Source: G963692885 sp964657395
GTDB lineage: Bacteria > Acidobacteriota > Terriglobia > Terriglobales > Acidobacteriaceae
Assembly (NCBI GenBank): GCA_964657395.1
Contig: CAZZUX010000143.1
Span: 1-7,798, forward strand
Direction: 5' to 3'
Length of the DNA: 7,798 bases
This document shows, one piece after another, positions 1 to 6,039 of the stretch (its first letter is position 1; each line of letters starts with the position of its first letter). Under the pieces are notes generated by a model. It was not told the DNA's origin, searched no databases, and was given only the letters and a program-made list of their open reading frames with translations. The position numbers and the translations under genes are program-made.

Positions 1-520
1 TTTGTAGGCTTCTTTGTTCCAGATGATCTGATCAGAGTTGCCGACATGGCCGAACGAGTTGGTGTAGTACCCGGTCGCCTCGAAAGCCTTGACCCGGGGT
101 GACTGGAAGGGCGAACGGCAGGTTCGGGAAATCTGTCGTGTTGAGTCGCTGGTAGGCTTCCGCGCGAACGCTGTCGAGGAGACGAGTTTCCGAAAGCTTG
201 AGATTGGCTGCTTCGCGGACAGTCTGGCTGCCGCTCTGCCAGGTGTAGTCGAAGGACGAATCGACGCGCCCGGCAAAGGTCTTGCGCAACAGGAACTGGT
301 GATAGTTGGAGTGCGCCAGTCGCTCGCCGCGGGCGAAGAAGTTGGGCGTATACAGGTCACCGCTGTAGGCTAGGTGACGCTGGCGTCGTCAAAGAAGAGG
401 TTCGCCGGCCGTTTGAGCAGGAGACGCTCGCCGCTGATGTAGCCGTCATAGTCATAGGTCGTGATCTCGCTCGCGGCTCCGCGATTGATGTCCAGACTGC
501 CATACTGGGCTTCGAGTCCC
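1..520 (-). pseudogene. Remnant of an outer-membrane beta-barrel (possibly TonB-dependent receptor-like) protein, frameshifted and 5'-truncated
   Basis: Reading the minus strand from about 520 down to 1 gives protein-like sequence in three successive frames. The segment at 520-373 reads GLEAQYGSLDINRGAASEIT through to LFFDDASVT and hits a stop at about 371-373. The next frame (370 to about 97) starts AYSGDLYTPNFFARGERL and includes GRVDSSFDYTWQSG and LLDSVRAEAYQRL. The last frame (about 96 to 1) reads VKAFEATGYYTNSFGHVGNS. Repeated amphipathic stretches rich in aromatic residues at their ends, such as the last two, are typical of outer-membrane barrel strands. One missing base near 370-373 and one extra base in the CCCGGGG run at 93-99 would restore a single frame. 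No signal peptide or N-terminal domain lies upstream; another gene starts at 672 on the other strand. I judge it a decayed gene, although sequencing indels could explain the frame changes. The exact family is uncertain. It continues past the left edge. Confidence 0.5.
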
Positions 521-671
521 TATGCTCTTATCGACCCGGCAGGAAGGATAGTGAGGCCAAGCAGTGTTCTTTTGTGGCATGTGCAGGGAATGTCTCACTC
601 CGCCGGTTCTTTTTGTCATATCCCCTCGGCAGTTTGAAGAGTGTTACGCTGCATTCACAGGACATTCATCG

Positions 672-2306
672 ATGAAATTTGCTTTTAACCCCCAGTCGTT
701 CCGCGTTGCTGCGCTCGTTTCTACTGCTTCGTTCACAGTGTTAGCCGGGATGTTGACGGTAGGCTGCAATCACAGCAAGCCGGTGAGTGGGCCTTCGGAC
801 AATAACCAGGCTGCGAATACGACGGTGCCGCCGATCCCGGGAGTGCCGCAGGCAGCGTTGCAGGCAGCGCAGAGTATCGATCCGGAACAGATTCGCGCGT
901 CGGTGAAAGAGCTGGCGGATGACAAGTACCAGGGGCGCTATCCGGGGACGGCTGGAGGCGATGCGGCGGCGAAGTACATTGCCGACCAGTTTGCGGCCTA
1001 TGGCGTGAAGCCCGCGGGGGATGGCGGGACGTTCTTCCAGAGAGTGCCGTTCTATGCCGTGCACACAGTGGCCGACCAGACCCAGGTTTCGCTGGTCCCG
1101 AAGAGCGGGAACCCGATCGAACTGAAGTATGCGGATGACTTTGTGACTAATAACCAGACTGGCACAGCGACGGCGACGATTGACGCGCCGATCGTGTTTG
1201 TGGGTCACGGGATTGAAGCGCCCGAGTACCAGTGGGACGACTTCAAGGGCGTGGATGTGAAGGGCAAGGTGCTGCTGGTTGTGGTGAATGAGCCGGCATC
1301 CGATGATCCGAATTTCTTCAAGGGCAAGGCGCTGACCTATTACGGCCGCTGGACCTACAAGTACGAAGAGGCAGTGCGCAAGGGTGCGATTGGCGTGCTG
1401 ATTATTCANNNNNNNNNNNNNNNNNNNNNNNNNNNNNNNNNNNNNNNNNNNNNNNNNNNNNNNNNNNNNNNNNNNNNNNNNNNNNNNNNNNNNNNNNNNN
1501 NNNNNNNNGTCAGCCAGCGGCGCGACTTCAACTCGAGCAACGTGGTTGGCGTGGTCGATGGCAGCTCGCAGGAGAAGGCCGATGCGGTGTTGTATACGGC
1601 GCACTACGACCATCTCGGTGTTGATCCGAATGTGAAGAGTGGTGACAACATCTACAACGGCGCGGCGGATAATGGCACGGGCTGCGGGATCCTGCTGGCA
1701 ATGGCGAAGGCGTATGCGATGTCGGCGAAGAACGGCGCGGCGCCGCAGCACAATGTGTACTTCTCGGCAGTAACGGCAGAGGAACAGGGGCTGCTGGGAT
1801 CGGAATACCTGGGGATGCATCCGCCGGTGCCGGCGAAGAATATCTCGCTGGACCTGAACTTCGATATGCTGCTGCCAGTGGGTGTGCCGACGTCGGCAGA
1901 AGTATCCGGGGCGGAGCGGACGACGTTCTATCCGACGGTGGAGCAGACGGCGAAGGCGTTCGACTTGGTGTTGCAGCCGGATCAGCAGCCGAATGCCGGG
2001 CACTACTACCGGTCGGATCATTTTTCACTGGCGCGGGTAGGGATTCCAGCGTTTTCGATTGGTGAGGGGACGCTGTTCCAGGGCCATGAAGAGGGTTGGG
2101 GCAAGCAGCAGTTCGAGGACTATACCGCTCACCGCTATCACCAGGTAAGCGACGAGTACAAGCCGGAGATGGATTTCCGTGGGAATGCGCGGATGGCGCA
2201 GTTCGGGTTTGTGCTGGGTTGGCAGGCTTCGGCGGCGGCGAGTCCTGTGGAGTGGCAGGGCGGGGACGAGTTTGAGAAGGCGCGCAAGAAGCGCGAGGCC
2301 GAGTAG
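672..2306 (+). CDS. M28-family zinc metallopeptidase lipoprotein, interrupted by an assembly gap
   Basis: This is a secreted aminopeptidase-type enzyme of peptidase family M28, expected to use two zinc ions to remove N-terminal residues from peptides outside the cytoplasm. The first 32 residues form a signal peptide ending in a lipobox-like LTVGC, so the protein is probably lipid-anchored at Cys32. Residues from about 170 to the gap resemble the protease-associated (PA) insert. In numbering that counts the gap as 34 codons, the likely metal and catalytic residues are His311 (TAHYDHLG), Asp333 (GAADNGTG), Glu370-Glu371 (TAEEQGLLGSEYLG), Asp398 (NFDML) and His450 (YRSDHFSLARVGIPAF). All five expected positions are present. 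The ATG at 672 is chosen over an upstream start at 564 because the signal peptide begins there and an AGGA lies at 659-662; the extra 36 upstream residues do not look like a leader. Residues 246-279 are Ns. The frame is open on both sides, but the true gap length is unknown. Physiological substrate unknown. Confidence 0.9.
   Translation: MKFAFNPQSFRVAALVSTASFTVLAGMLTVGCNHSKPVSGPSDNNQAANTTVPPIPGVPQAALQAAQSIDPEQIRASVKELADDKYQGRYPGTAGGDAAAKYIADQFAAYGVKPAGDGGTFFQRVPFYAVHTVADQTQVSLVPKSGNPIELKYADDFVTNNQTGTATATIDAPIVFVGHGIEAPEYQWDDFKGVDVKGKVLLVVVNEPASDDPNFFKGKALTYYGRWTYKYEEAVRKGAIGVLIIXXXXXXXXXXXXXXXXXXXXXXXXXXXXXXXXXXVSQRRDFNSSNVVGVVDGSSQEKADAVLYTAHYDHLGVDPNVKSGDNIYNGAADNGTGCGILLAMAKAYAMSAKNGAAPQHNVYFSAVTAEEQGLLGSEYLGMHPPVPAKNISLDLNFDMLLPVGVPTSAEVSGAERTTFYPTVEQTAKAFDLVLQPDQQPNAGHYYRSDHFSLARVGIPAFSIGEGTLFQGHEEGWGKQQFEDYTAHRYHQVSDEYKPEMDFRGNARMAQFGFVLGWQASAAASPVEWQGGDEFEKARKKREAE
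1409..1508. other. Assembly gap of exactly 100 N
   Basis: One hundred consecutive N bases lie inside the M28 peptidase gene, between a codon reading CA-N and a GTC codon. A round 100 usually marks a gap of unknown length rather than a measured one. Both flanks code for the same peptidase in a frame that happens to remain consistent across 100 bases. Confidence 0.98.
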
Positions 2307-2322
2307 ATCCAAATCCGAAAGC

Positions 2323-2354
2323 CCGAGTAACGTCCTCGGACGGGCCGAGTAACG
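2323..2354. repeat. Short direct repeat CCGAGTAACG behind the peptidase gene
   Basis: CCGAGTAACG occurs at 2323-2332 and again at 2345-2354, 22 bases apart. The end of the preceding gene (CCGAGTAG, 2299-2306) is a near-copy, 24 bases further upstream. Between the copies, CGTC-CTCG-GACG (2331-2342) could form a small hairpin, but no T-tract follows, so a terminator is not supported. The repeats may be a local duplication of the gene's last codons. Nothing else is recognisable in the 2307-2490 spacer. Confidence 0.4.
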
Positions 2355-2490
2355 GGCGATGGTTTGCGCCAGGGTGTGTGTGAACCGGAAAAGCTCGGTG
2401 GTGAGCGCTGGATTGCTCTAGAATCCGGCGTACGTCAATTCAGCAGGCGGCAAAAACCTGAAAAGCCGTCTCCTATCTGGATACACAGCA

Positions 2491-3078
2491 ATGCGGATGC
2501 ACTTACATCGTTTTGAACTCCGGGGCCCTGGGAAGAAGCCCGGCGGTCTCCGCGTGGCGGTTGTTCTGAGCGCGATGCTTGGCTTGTTTGTGCCGGTATC
2601 GGTGATGCAACTGGATGGACAGCAGACGGATCCAGCGTCCCCGGCTTTGCACAAGCGAAGTGACACGAAGGACGACACGCTGCGCAGCTACAGCAATCCC
2701 CAGGTACCGACGAAGCTGCCAAGCGAGGCGTCCGGAGAATACCAGCTGGGAAGGCCGGGAGATGTCATCGAGATCATCCTCGATAACAATGGCCTGACCG
2801 GGTATATTTCCAGGCTTGGCAGGAATGACAAGGACAAGGAAGTGCCGCTGACGTACTTCTTCGACCAGACCCAGCTGAATGCGCACACCTTGTCTTTCAC
2901 GACCAAGCCGGTGCATGGGGAATGGTACAGCTTTGACGGCACGGTCGTGCGTGGTCCTGCGCCGACGCGCGACAAGGAAGGCTATTACCTGCTGAAGGGC
3001 AGGCTGAGTCTCCATGTCGGCCAGACGGAGCAGCCGCGAAATGTGGCGCTGCCCCTGGCCCGGTCGGAAAACGGTTGA
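2491..3078 (+). CDS. Secreted hypothetical protein, 195 residues
   Basis: I do not recognise a named family. The N-terminus has basic residues (RGPGKKPGGLR, 11-21) followed by a hydrophobic stretch (about 22-40) and then DGQQTDPASP, which fits a Sec signal peptide or N-terminal anchor with export to the periplasm or beyond. Residues 50-80 are polar and probably disordered. From about residue 82 to 185 the chain looks like a compact beta-rich domain: GEYQLGRPGDVIEI, then LTYFFDQTQLNAHTLSFTTK, then EWYSFDGTVVRG and EGYYLLKGRLSLH. From memory, similar short secreted proteins of unknown function occur in Acidobacteriota; this would need a search. The start could be the ATG at 2491 or the one at 2497; no clear ribosome binding site decides. 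The gene converges on the minus-strand gene ending at 3081, with only two bases between the stop codons and no terminator hairpin. Confidence 0.75.
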   Translation: MRMHLHRFELRGPGKKPGGLRVAVVLSAMLGLFVPVSVMQLDGQQTDPASPALHKRSDTKDDTLRSYSNPQVPTKLPSEASGEYQLGRPGDVIEIILDNNGLTGYISRLGRNDKDKEVPLTYFFDQTQLNAHTLSFTTKPVHGEWYSFDGTVVRGPAPTRDKEGYYLLKGRLSLHVGQTEQPRNVALPLARSENG

Positions 3079-3080
3079 GG

Positions 3081-3497
3081 CTAACCGGCGCTGCCTAAAT
3101 CGAGGGAGCGGGAGTAGGCCCGAAGCGGTTTGGACTGGTCAACGTGCTCGCCCTGGCGGCCGGGGGACTCGAGGAACTCGGGTTCTTCAAGTCCGTGGGG
3201 TGCTCCACCGCGACGGGTAAACTCGGCTGCGGTACCGGTGCGCGCGGAGGCAAGATTGCGGGGATCTCCCGAGCTTTCGGGTTGATCGCGTTTCGAGACA
3301 AAGGCCGCCGGGGATGGATTGAGACGTTCTTCCAGGGTAGCCAGCTTGCCATCCACTTTGCCTTCGACGGTCGAGAGATTTGTGAGGAACTTCTCGAACT
3401 TGGTGTAGCGGAGGGCGGCGGCTACGGCCATGCCAGCCAGAAAGCCGGCAGTTAGGCCCTGCCAGAAAGATGCGTTGGTTTGAATATCTTGTGCCAC
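3081..3497 (-). CDS. Small single-pass membrane protein with a short coiled coil and long polar tail
   Basis: The predicted product is 138 residues starting from GTG: MAQDIQTNASFWQGLTAGFL. A single hydrophobic segment with small residues (about 13-29, GLTAGFLAGMAVAAALR) should cross the inner membrane. It is followed by a charged helical stretch (about 33-59, FEKFLTNLSTVEGKVDGKLA) with heptad-like leucines, then a polar, Pro/Gly/Arg-rich tail (60-138) that is probably disordered. This layout resembles YtxH-like or other small envelope proteins, but no motif proves a family or function. The frame stays open upstream to 3791, but that part looks non-coding. The GTG at 3497 is preferred because GGAG sits 7 bases in front of it and because the hydrophobic segment then begins near residue 13. 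It is transcribed away from the OsmC gene, from a shared 278-base divergent region. Confidence 0.65.
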   Translation of the reverse strand: MAQDIQTNASFWQGLTAGFLAGMAVAAALRYTKFEKFLTNLSTVEGKVDGKLATLEERLNPSPAAFVSKRDQPESSGDPRNLASARTGTAAEFTRRGGAPHGLEEPEFLESPGRQGEHVDQSKPLRAYSRSLDLGSAG

Positions 3498-3775
3498 TTG
3501 GGGTCTCCGGAGCAGATCGGGTGATGCGTTCGGGTTTGAGAAGCAATCGCGATGCATGCCGCGACTGTGTTCGTTTTCGTACATCTCTCGATGAGAATGC
3601 TGCCACGCCATTGTGGTTGTTGGCGAGTGTTTGTTCGAGTTTTGATGTTCGACGGCTGAGTTGGGCATCGAATAGAGTGAACTCTGGCAGCAAGGCTTGC
3701 CGGTGATGAAACGATATCGGGCAATGTGCGTGATTGCCGGTTGGATTACGCCGGGAGTTCGAAAAGGAGAATTAC
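3498..3775. promoter_or_regulatory. Divergent intergenic region between the membrane-protein gene and the OsmC gene
   Basis: No coding sequence is convincing here. It must hold the start signals for both outward-facing genes. An 11-base palindrome, GCAAGGCTTGC, lies at 3690-3700, 75 bases before the OsmC start, and could be an operator, but one short palindrome is weak evidence. A good ribosome binding site (AGGAG, 3765-3769) stands 6 bases ahead of the OsmC ATG. No clear -35/-10 pair stands out. Confidence 0.4.
3504..3508 (-). promoter_or_regulatory. Ribosome binding site fixing the GTG start at 3497
   Basis: On the minus strand GGAGA lies 6 bases before the GTG at 3495-3497. No comparable site precedes the in-frame upstream starts, so this is the main reason for choosing the shorter gene. 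Confidence 0.6.
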
Positions 3776-4204
3776 ATGGATCGTAAGGCAAATGCCGTAT
3801 GGCATGGCGGATTGAAAGATGGAAAAGGGACGATTTCGACAGACAGCGGCGTGCTGAAGGAAGCGCAGTATTCGTTTGGAACGCGGTTTGAAAGCGGTGT
3901 CGGGACCAACCCCGAAGAGTTGATTGCAGCGGCCCATGCCGGCTGCTTCACGATGGCCCTGAGCAGCGAATTGGGTAAGGCTGAGTTAAAGCCGGAGTCG
4001 CTGGAGACCTCGGCCGCCGTGACATTTGAGGTAGTGGACGGCAAACCGACGATCACCAAGATCAAGTTGACAACGAAGGCAAAGGTACCGGGCGCGGAGA
4101 AAGCAGCATTCGACCAGGCCGCAGACAATGCCAAGAAGGGCTGCCCGATTTCGCGCCTCTTCCAGGGCAATACGGAGATTACCCTGGATGCGCACCTGGT
4201 CTAG
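3776..4204 (+). CDS. OsmC-family peroxiredoxin
   Basis: The 142-residue product matches the usual size of the OsmC/Ohr family, cytoplasmic thiol peroxidases that reduce organic hydroperoxides using two cysteines. Cys57 lies in the hallmark helix NPEELIAAAHAGCFTMALS and Cys123 in KGCPISRLF; both catalytic cysteines are present. The N-terminal strand region WHGGLKDGKGTIST and FGTRFESG (with Arg37) also fit. The sequence resembles the OsmC subfamily more than Ohr, whose first cysteine region differs, though I cannot compute this. The ATG at 3776 is preceded by AGGAG at 3765-3769 with 6 bases of spacing, which excludes the TTG at 3734 as the start. The gene stands alone, with a strong terminator 16 bases behind its stop codon. 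Members are often induced by osmotic, stationary-phase or peroxide stress; no regulator gene is nearby. Confidence 0.92.
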   Translation: MDRKANAVWHGGLKDGKGTISTDSGVLKEAQYSFGTRFESGVGTNPEELIAAAHAGCFTMALSSELGKAELKPESLETSAAVTFEVVDGKPTITKIKLTTKAKVPGAEKAAFDQAADNAKKGCPISRLFQGNTEITLDAHLV

Positions 4205-4220
4205 AACCGAGCTATGACGT

Positions 4221-4253
4221 AAGAAAGGCTCCCCACAGGGAGCCTTTCTTTTT
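4221..4253. terminator. Bidirectional intrinsic terminator between two convergent genes
   Basis: A perfect 13-bp stem (AAGAAAGGCTCCC at 4221-4233 with its complement at 4238-4250) closes on a CACA loop. On the plus strand it ends in a TTCTTTTT tract at 4246-4253. On the minus strand the stem itself ends in TTTCTT. It lies between the OsmC stop (4204) and the stop of the minus-strand gene (4270), so it can end transcription from both sides. Confidence 0.9.
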
Positions 4254-4269
4254 GGAAGAGGCTGTGCGG

Positions 4270-4521
4270 CTAGTCTTCCTGTTTGTGGATGAGGCCGCGC
4301 AGGTTGAGATTGAGCCTGGTGACCTGGTCAACGCCCTGCTCGAGTAACTTTAGCCATTCCTTGCCGTCCGGGCCGATGTCGAGGGTACCGATGAGGTAGG
4401 TCGCCTGGATGATGATCTCCAGTGCGTTGTTCATATCGTGCAGGGTACTGCGAATCTTGGCGTTTTCCCCTAACGTGGGGCTTGTCGGTTCGGTGATCTT
4501 TGCTCTCTCGTATTCGGCCAT
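4270..4521 (-). CDS. Small cytoplasmic protein with a histidine-kinase-like phosphoacceptor helix (HDMNN), no kinase domain
   Basis: The predicted product has 83 residues. After a polar N-terminus (1-20) comes a helix IRSTLHDMNNALEIIIQATY (23-42), a short linker with GPDG (50-53), and a second helix EWLKLLEQGVDQVTRLNLNL (55-74). The order H-D-x-N-N followed by hydrophobic residues resembles the H-box of histidine kinases (typically HD[LF]NN), in which the histidine is phosphorylated; here it would be His28. Two antiparallel helices joined by a short turn match the DHp (HisKA) hairpin. No ATP-binding HATPase domain follows, so it cannot phosphorylate itself in the usual way. It might be a phosphotransfer partner, a decoy, or just a helical hairpin of unrelated role. 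The ATG at 4521 has GAGG 7 bases upstream (4529-4532), which makes it preferable to the more distant in-frame start at 4620. Function not established. Confidence 0.65.
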   Translation of the reverse strand: MAEYERAKITEPTSPTLGENAKIRSTLHDMNNALEIIIQATYLIGTLDIGPDGKEWLKLLEQGVDQVTRLNLNLRGLIHKQED

Positions 4522-4701
4522 GCCGGAACCTCGTGGATGATCAGCTAAACGGATATCGCTAAAGACTGTAGAAGTCAGTTGGATGCAGTACAGCCGAAGA
4601 AGAACAGTGCGATGGTACATCTACTGACAGATCCTGTGGAGGATGGGCGGCGGGGCAGAAACGCATGGATGCCGTGAGGTTTCAGGTAGGGGTGGCGGGA
4701 G

Positions 4702-4749
4702 TTGACAAGGCTCGGCTGCTTTGACAGACTTGAGCTTGCCGGGTTGAGA
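4702..4749 (+). promoter_or_regulatory. Possible promoter of tRNA-Leu with tandem TTGACA boxes
   Basis: Perfect TTGACA -35 hexamers occur at 4702-4707 and 4721-4726. With a 17-base spacer, the second would place the -10 at 4744-4749 (TTGAGA), a poor match, and transcription would begin roughly 13 bases before the tRNA. The first would pair with CAGACT at 4725-4730. The boxes are good but neither -10 is, so this is tentative. Confidence 0.35.
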
Positions 4750-4769
4750 GATTCGGTGTTGTTTTAAGT

Positions 4770-4856
4770 GCCGTAGTGGCGGAATTGGCAGACGCGCGTG
4801 GTTCAGGTCCACGTACTCGCAAGGGTGTGGGGGTTCGAGTCCCTTCTTCGGCACCA
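4770..4856 (+). tRNA. tRNA-Leu, anticodon CAG, with encoded CCA
   Basis: The 87-base sequence folds as a class II tRNA with a long variable arm. Acceptor strand GCCGTAG (4770-4776) pairs with CTTCGGC (4846-4852), followed by discriminator A and CCA. The anticodon arm is CGTGG-TTCAGGT-CCACG (4797-4813) with anticodon CAG at 4804-4806, reading CUG. The variable arm is about TACTCGCAAGGGTG and the T loop TTCGAGT is at 4834-4840. The CAG anticodon, long variable arm and discriminator A all indicate leucine. Position 5 (T) faces T in the acceptor stem, one mismatch where GCCGAAG would pair fully, and the T stem carries two G-T pairs. It should still be functional. Confidence 0.96.
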
Positions 4857-4871
4857 TAAATTCTGAAATCT

Positions 4872-4903
4872 GCGAAAGACCCGGCTTCGGCTGGGTCTTT
4901 CGC
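4872..4903 (+). terminator. UUCG-loop hairpin behind tRNA-Leu
   Basis: GCGAAAGACCCGGC (4872-4885) pairs with GCTGGGTCTTTCGC (4890-4903) over 14 bp with one G-T pair, closed by a TTCG tetraloop. It begins 15 bases after the tRNA CCA. The T-rich TCTTT is inside the right arm and no long T-tract follows, so termination may rely on the very stable stem. It probably ends the tRNA transcript. Confidence 0.75.
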
Positions 4904-5093
4904 GTCTGCGGAGGATTCCGAATGAGATCGCTATCGAGAAGAACCGCGGCCGTATGTTCTGGGAGATCCGACGATCTGTGAGGGTGCGCTGGCACACTGG
5001 ATCGGGTCTATCGAGAGCGCGTCGTTAGACGCCTGTACATCCAGTCGCGAAGCCGCGGATGACGGCCTCGTTAGTGGAACGGCGCCATCAAGG
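4904..5093. other. Spacer without a supportable gene
   Basis: No start with a ribosome binding site and no protein-like frame of useful length is visible between the tRNA terminator and the end of the GIY-YIG gene. One plus frame (4921-5028) reads NEIAIEKNRGRMFWEI and then becomes arginine-rich; it could be a decayed gene end but is too short to judge. Confidence 0.5.
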
Positions 5094-5987
5094 TCAAGCT
5101 GAGTTCAACTGGTCTGCTTCCCACTGTTTGTAGGTGATGTTCGGATCTGATTTAAGGCGCCATGACGTTGGTCCGTTGACGGATTGACCTTTAAGAATCG
5201 CGCCAGCCGCACTGGTACTAGAAAAGGCGTAGGCATCTTTAAAGATTCGCCGCTCGCCTTCCTGCACATAGGCTCCGCTTTTAACTATTTCGTCGAACAG
5301 CTTACGGTAGCTGCTCTTGACGCCTACCCACTCTGCGGGACCGAATGAGCCGGGCTGCACGATGAACTCGCCATCTCGAAGAACCGCTGTGGCTTGAGTG
5401 GCGGCCTTGGCTGTGCCCGACCTGAGCACGAAAACTGGATCTGCATGTTTGATGGAATGGGCGATCTGTGGGGTGCTCCTTGTCTTGACTAAGAAGGAGT
5501 CAACTCGGAGAGCAGGCAAGATCGATAAGACATAGTCAACAAACTGTTCCATGTTTGCTTGTGCTGCTTCGGACAGGCCGGGACGTGGTGGCGTGTTTGC
5601 GTTCTCGAGATTCATTCTTCCGGCGCGCTTTGCTTCTTCTACTAGTCGCGATTCCAGATATTTGACGTGAGCTTTGTTCAACTGATTCGCAGCGCTTGTG
5701 ATCAGAACTGCCTGGGTCCACCAGTCCTTTTTCGCGTCGTGGTTCCTTATCCTTTCAGCGACGTCTTCGCTTTCGCCGATGTACACCTTCGGAAGATTGG
5801 TATCGCTTTCGCCGATCAGAATATAGACGCCTGTATAGGTGGCTTCTTTGCGCTTCAACGCTTCGATCAGGCGCGTGCGCGGGGCCATCAGGACATGGCC
5901 GGTCCAATTGAAGATTTCAGCGGTTAATAGTCCGTCTGGAATTCCATCGATATAAAAGAGTTCCAGCGATCGGCCCGCGTTTGGCAT
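5094..5987 (-). CDS. GIY-YIG nuclease-family protein with C-terminal DUF4357-like domain
   Basis: The 297-residue product has two recognisable parts. The GIY-YIG nuclease core (about 50-135) shows GVYILIGE (53-60), KVYIGES (67-73), the conserved Arg79 in ERIRNH, and the metal-binding glutamate Glu112 in YLESRLVEEA; the NANTP (129-133) loop is also typical. All expected catalytic positions are present, so it should be able to cut DNA. The C-terminal part (about 185-278) contains LRDGEFIVQPGSF, EWVGVKSSYRKL, DAYAFSSTSAAGAILKGQSV and NGPTSW, which fits DUF4357, a domain often found at the end of GIY-YIG proteins and some restriction-modification proteins. No methyltransferase, restriction or phage gene is adjacent. 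GGAGG sits 4 bases before the ATG. It follows the permease gene by 52 bases on the same strand and may be read through from it. Target and biological role are unknown; defence or DNA repair are possibilities only. Confidence 0.88.
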   Translation of the reverse strand: MPNAGRSLELFYIDGIPDGLLTAEIFNWTGHVLMAPRTRLIEALKRKEATYTGVYILIGESDTNLPKVYIGESEDVAERIRNHDAKKDWWTQAVLITSAANQLNKAHVKYLESRLVEEAKRAGRMNLENANTPPRPGLSEAAQANMEQFVDYVLSILPALRVDSFLVKTRSTPQIAHSIKHADPVFVLRSGTAKAATQATAVLRDGEFIVQPGSFGPAEWVGVKSSYRKLFDEIVKSGAYVQEGERRIFKDAYAFSSTSAAGAILKGQSVNGPTSWRLKSDPNITYKQWEADQLNSA

Positions 5988-5991
5988 CTAT

Positions 5992-5996
5992 CCTCC
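5992..5996 (-). promoter_or_regulatory. Strong ribosome binding site of the GIY-YIG gene
   Basis: On the minus strand a full GGAGG lies 4 bases before the ATG at 5985-5987, in the 52-base spacer after the permease stop. No terminator is visible in that spacer, so co-transcription with the permease is possible. Confidence 0.6.
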
Positions 5997-6039
5997 GGCC
6001 CCAACAGCTTGCTTCTGCAACATTTTAGGTGAAGTAGGG

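Noticed and set aside
741..2021. Long minus-strand open frame rich in Arg and His
   Set aside because: It is antisense to the M28 peptidase, spans the N gap, and has the low-complexity Arg/His composition of a shadow frame in GC-rich DNA.
2321..2357. Possible terminator after the peptidase gene
   Set aside because: The inner stem is only 4 bp, the outer GCCCG/CGGGC pairing leaves large internal loops, and no T-tract follows.
3690..3700. Palindrome GCAAGGCTTGC as a peroxide-regulator operator for the OsmC gene
   Set aside because: One 11-base palindrome without a second copy, a clear promoter or a neighbouring regulator gene is not enough to name an operator.
3498..3791. Upstream extension of the small membrane-protein frame on the minus strand
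   Set aside because: The sequence has no protein-like pattern and would overlap the start of the OsmC gene; a good ribosome binding site supports the GTG at 3497 instead.
4621..4997. Minus-strand reading frames with text such as KKGLEPPHPCEY and RRRDSNPHTLAST
   Set aside because: They run antisense through the tRNA-Leu gene; these strings are well-known false proteins produced by translating the complement of tRNA.
4921..5028. Short plus-strand frame reading NEIAIEKNRGRMFWEI
   Set aside because: Too short, no start or ribosome binding site, and it turns into an arginine-rich string; at most a gene remnant that I cannot identify.
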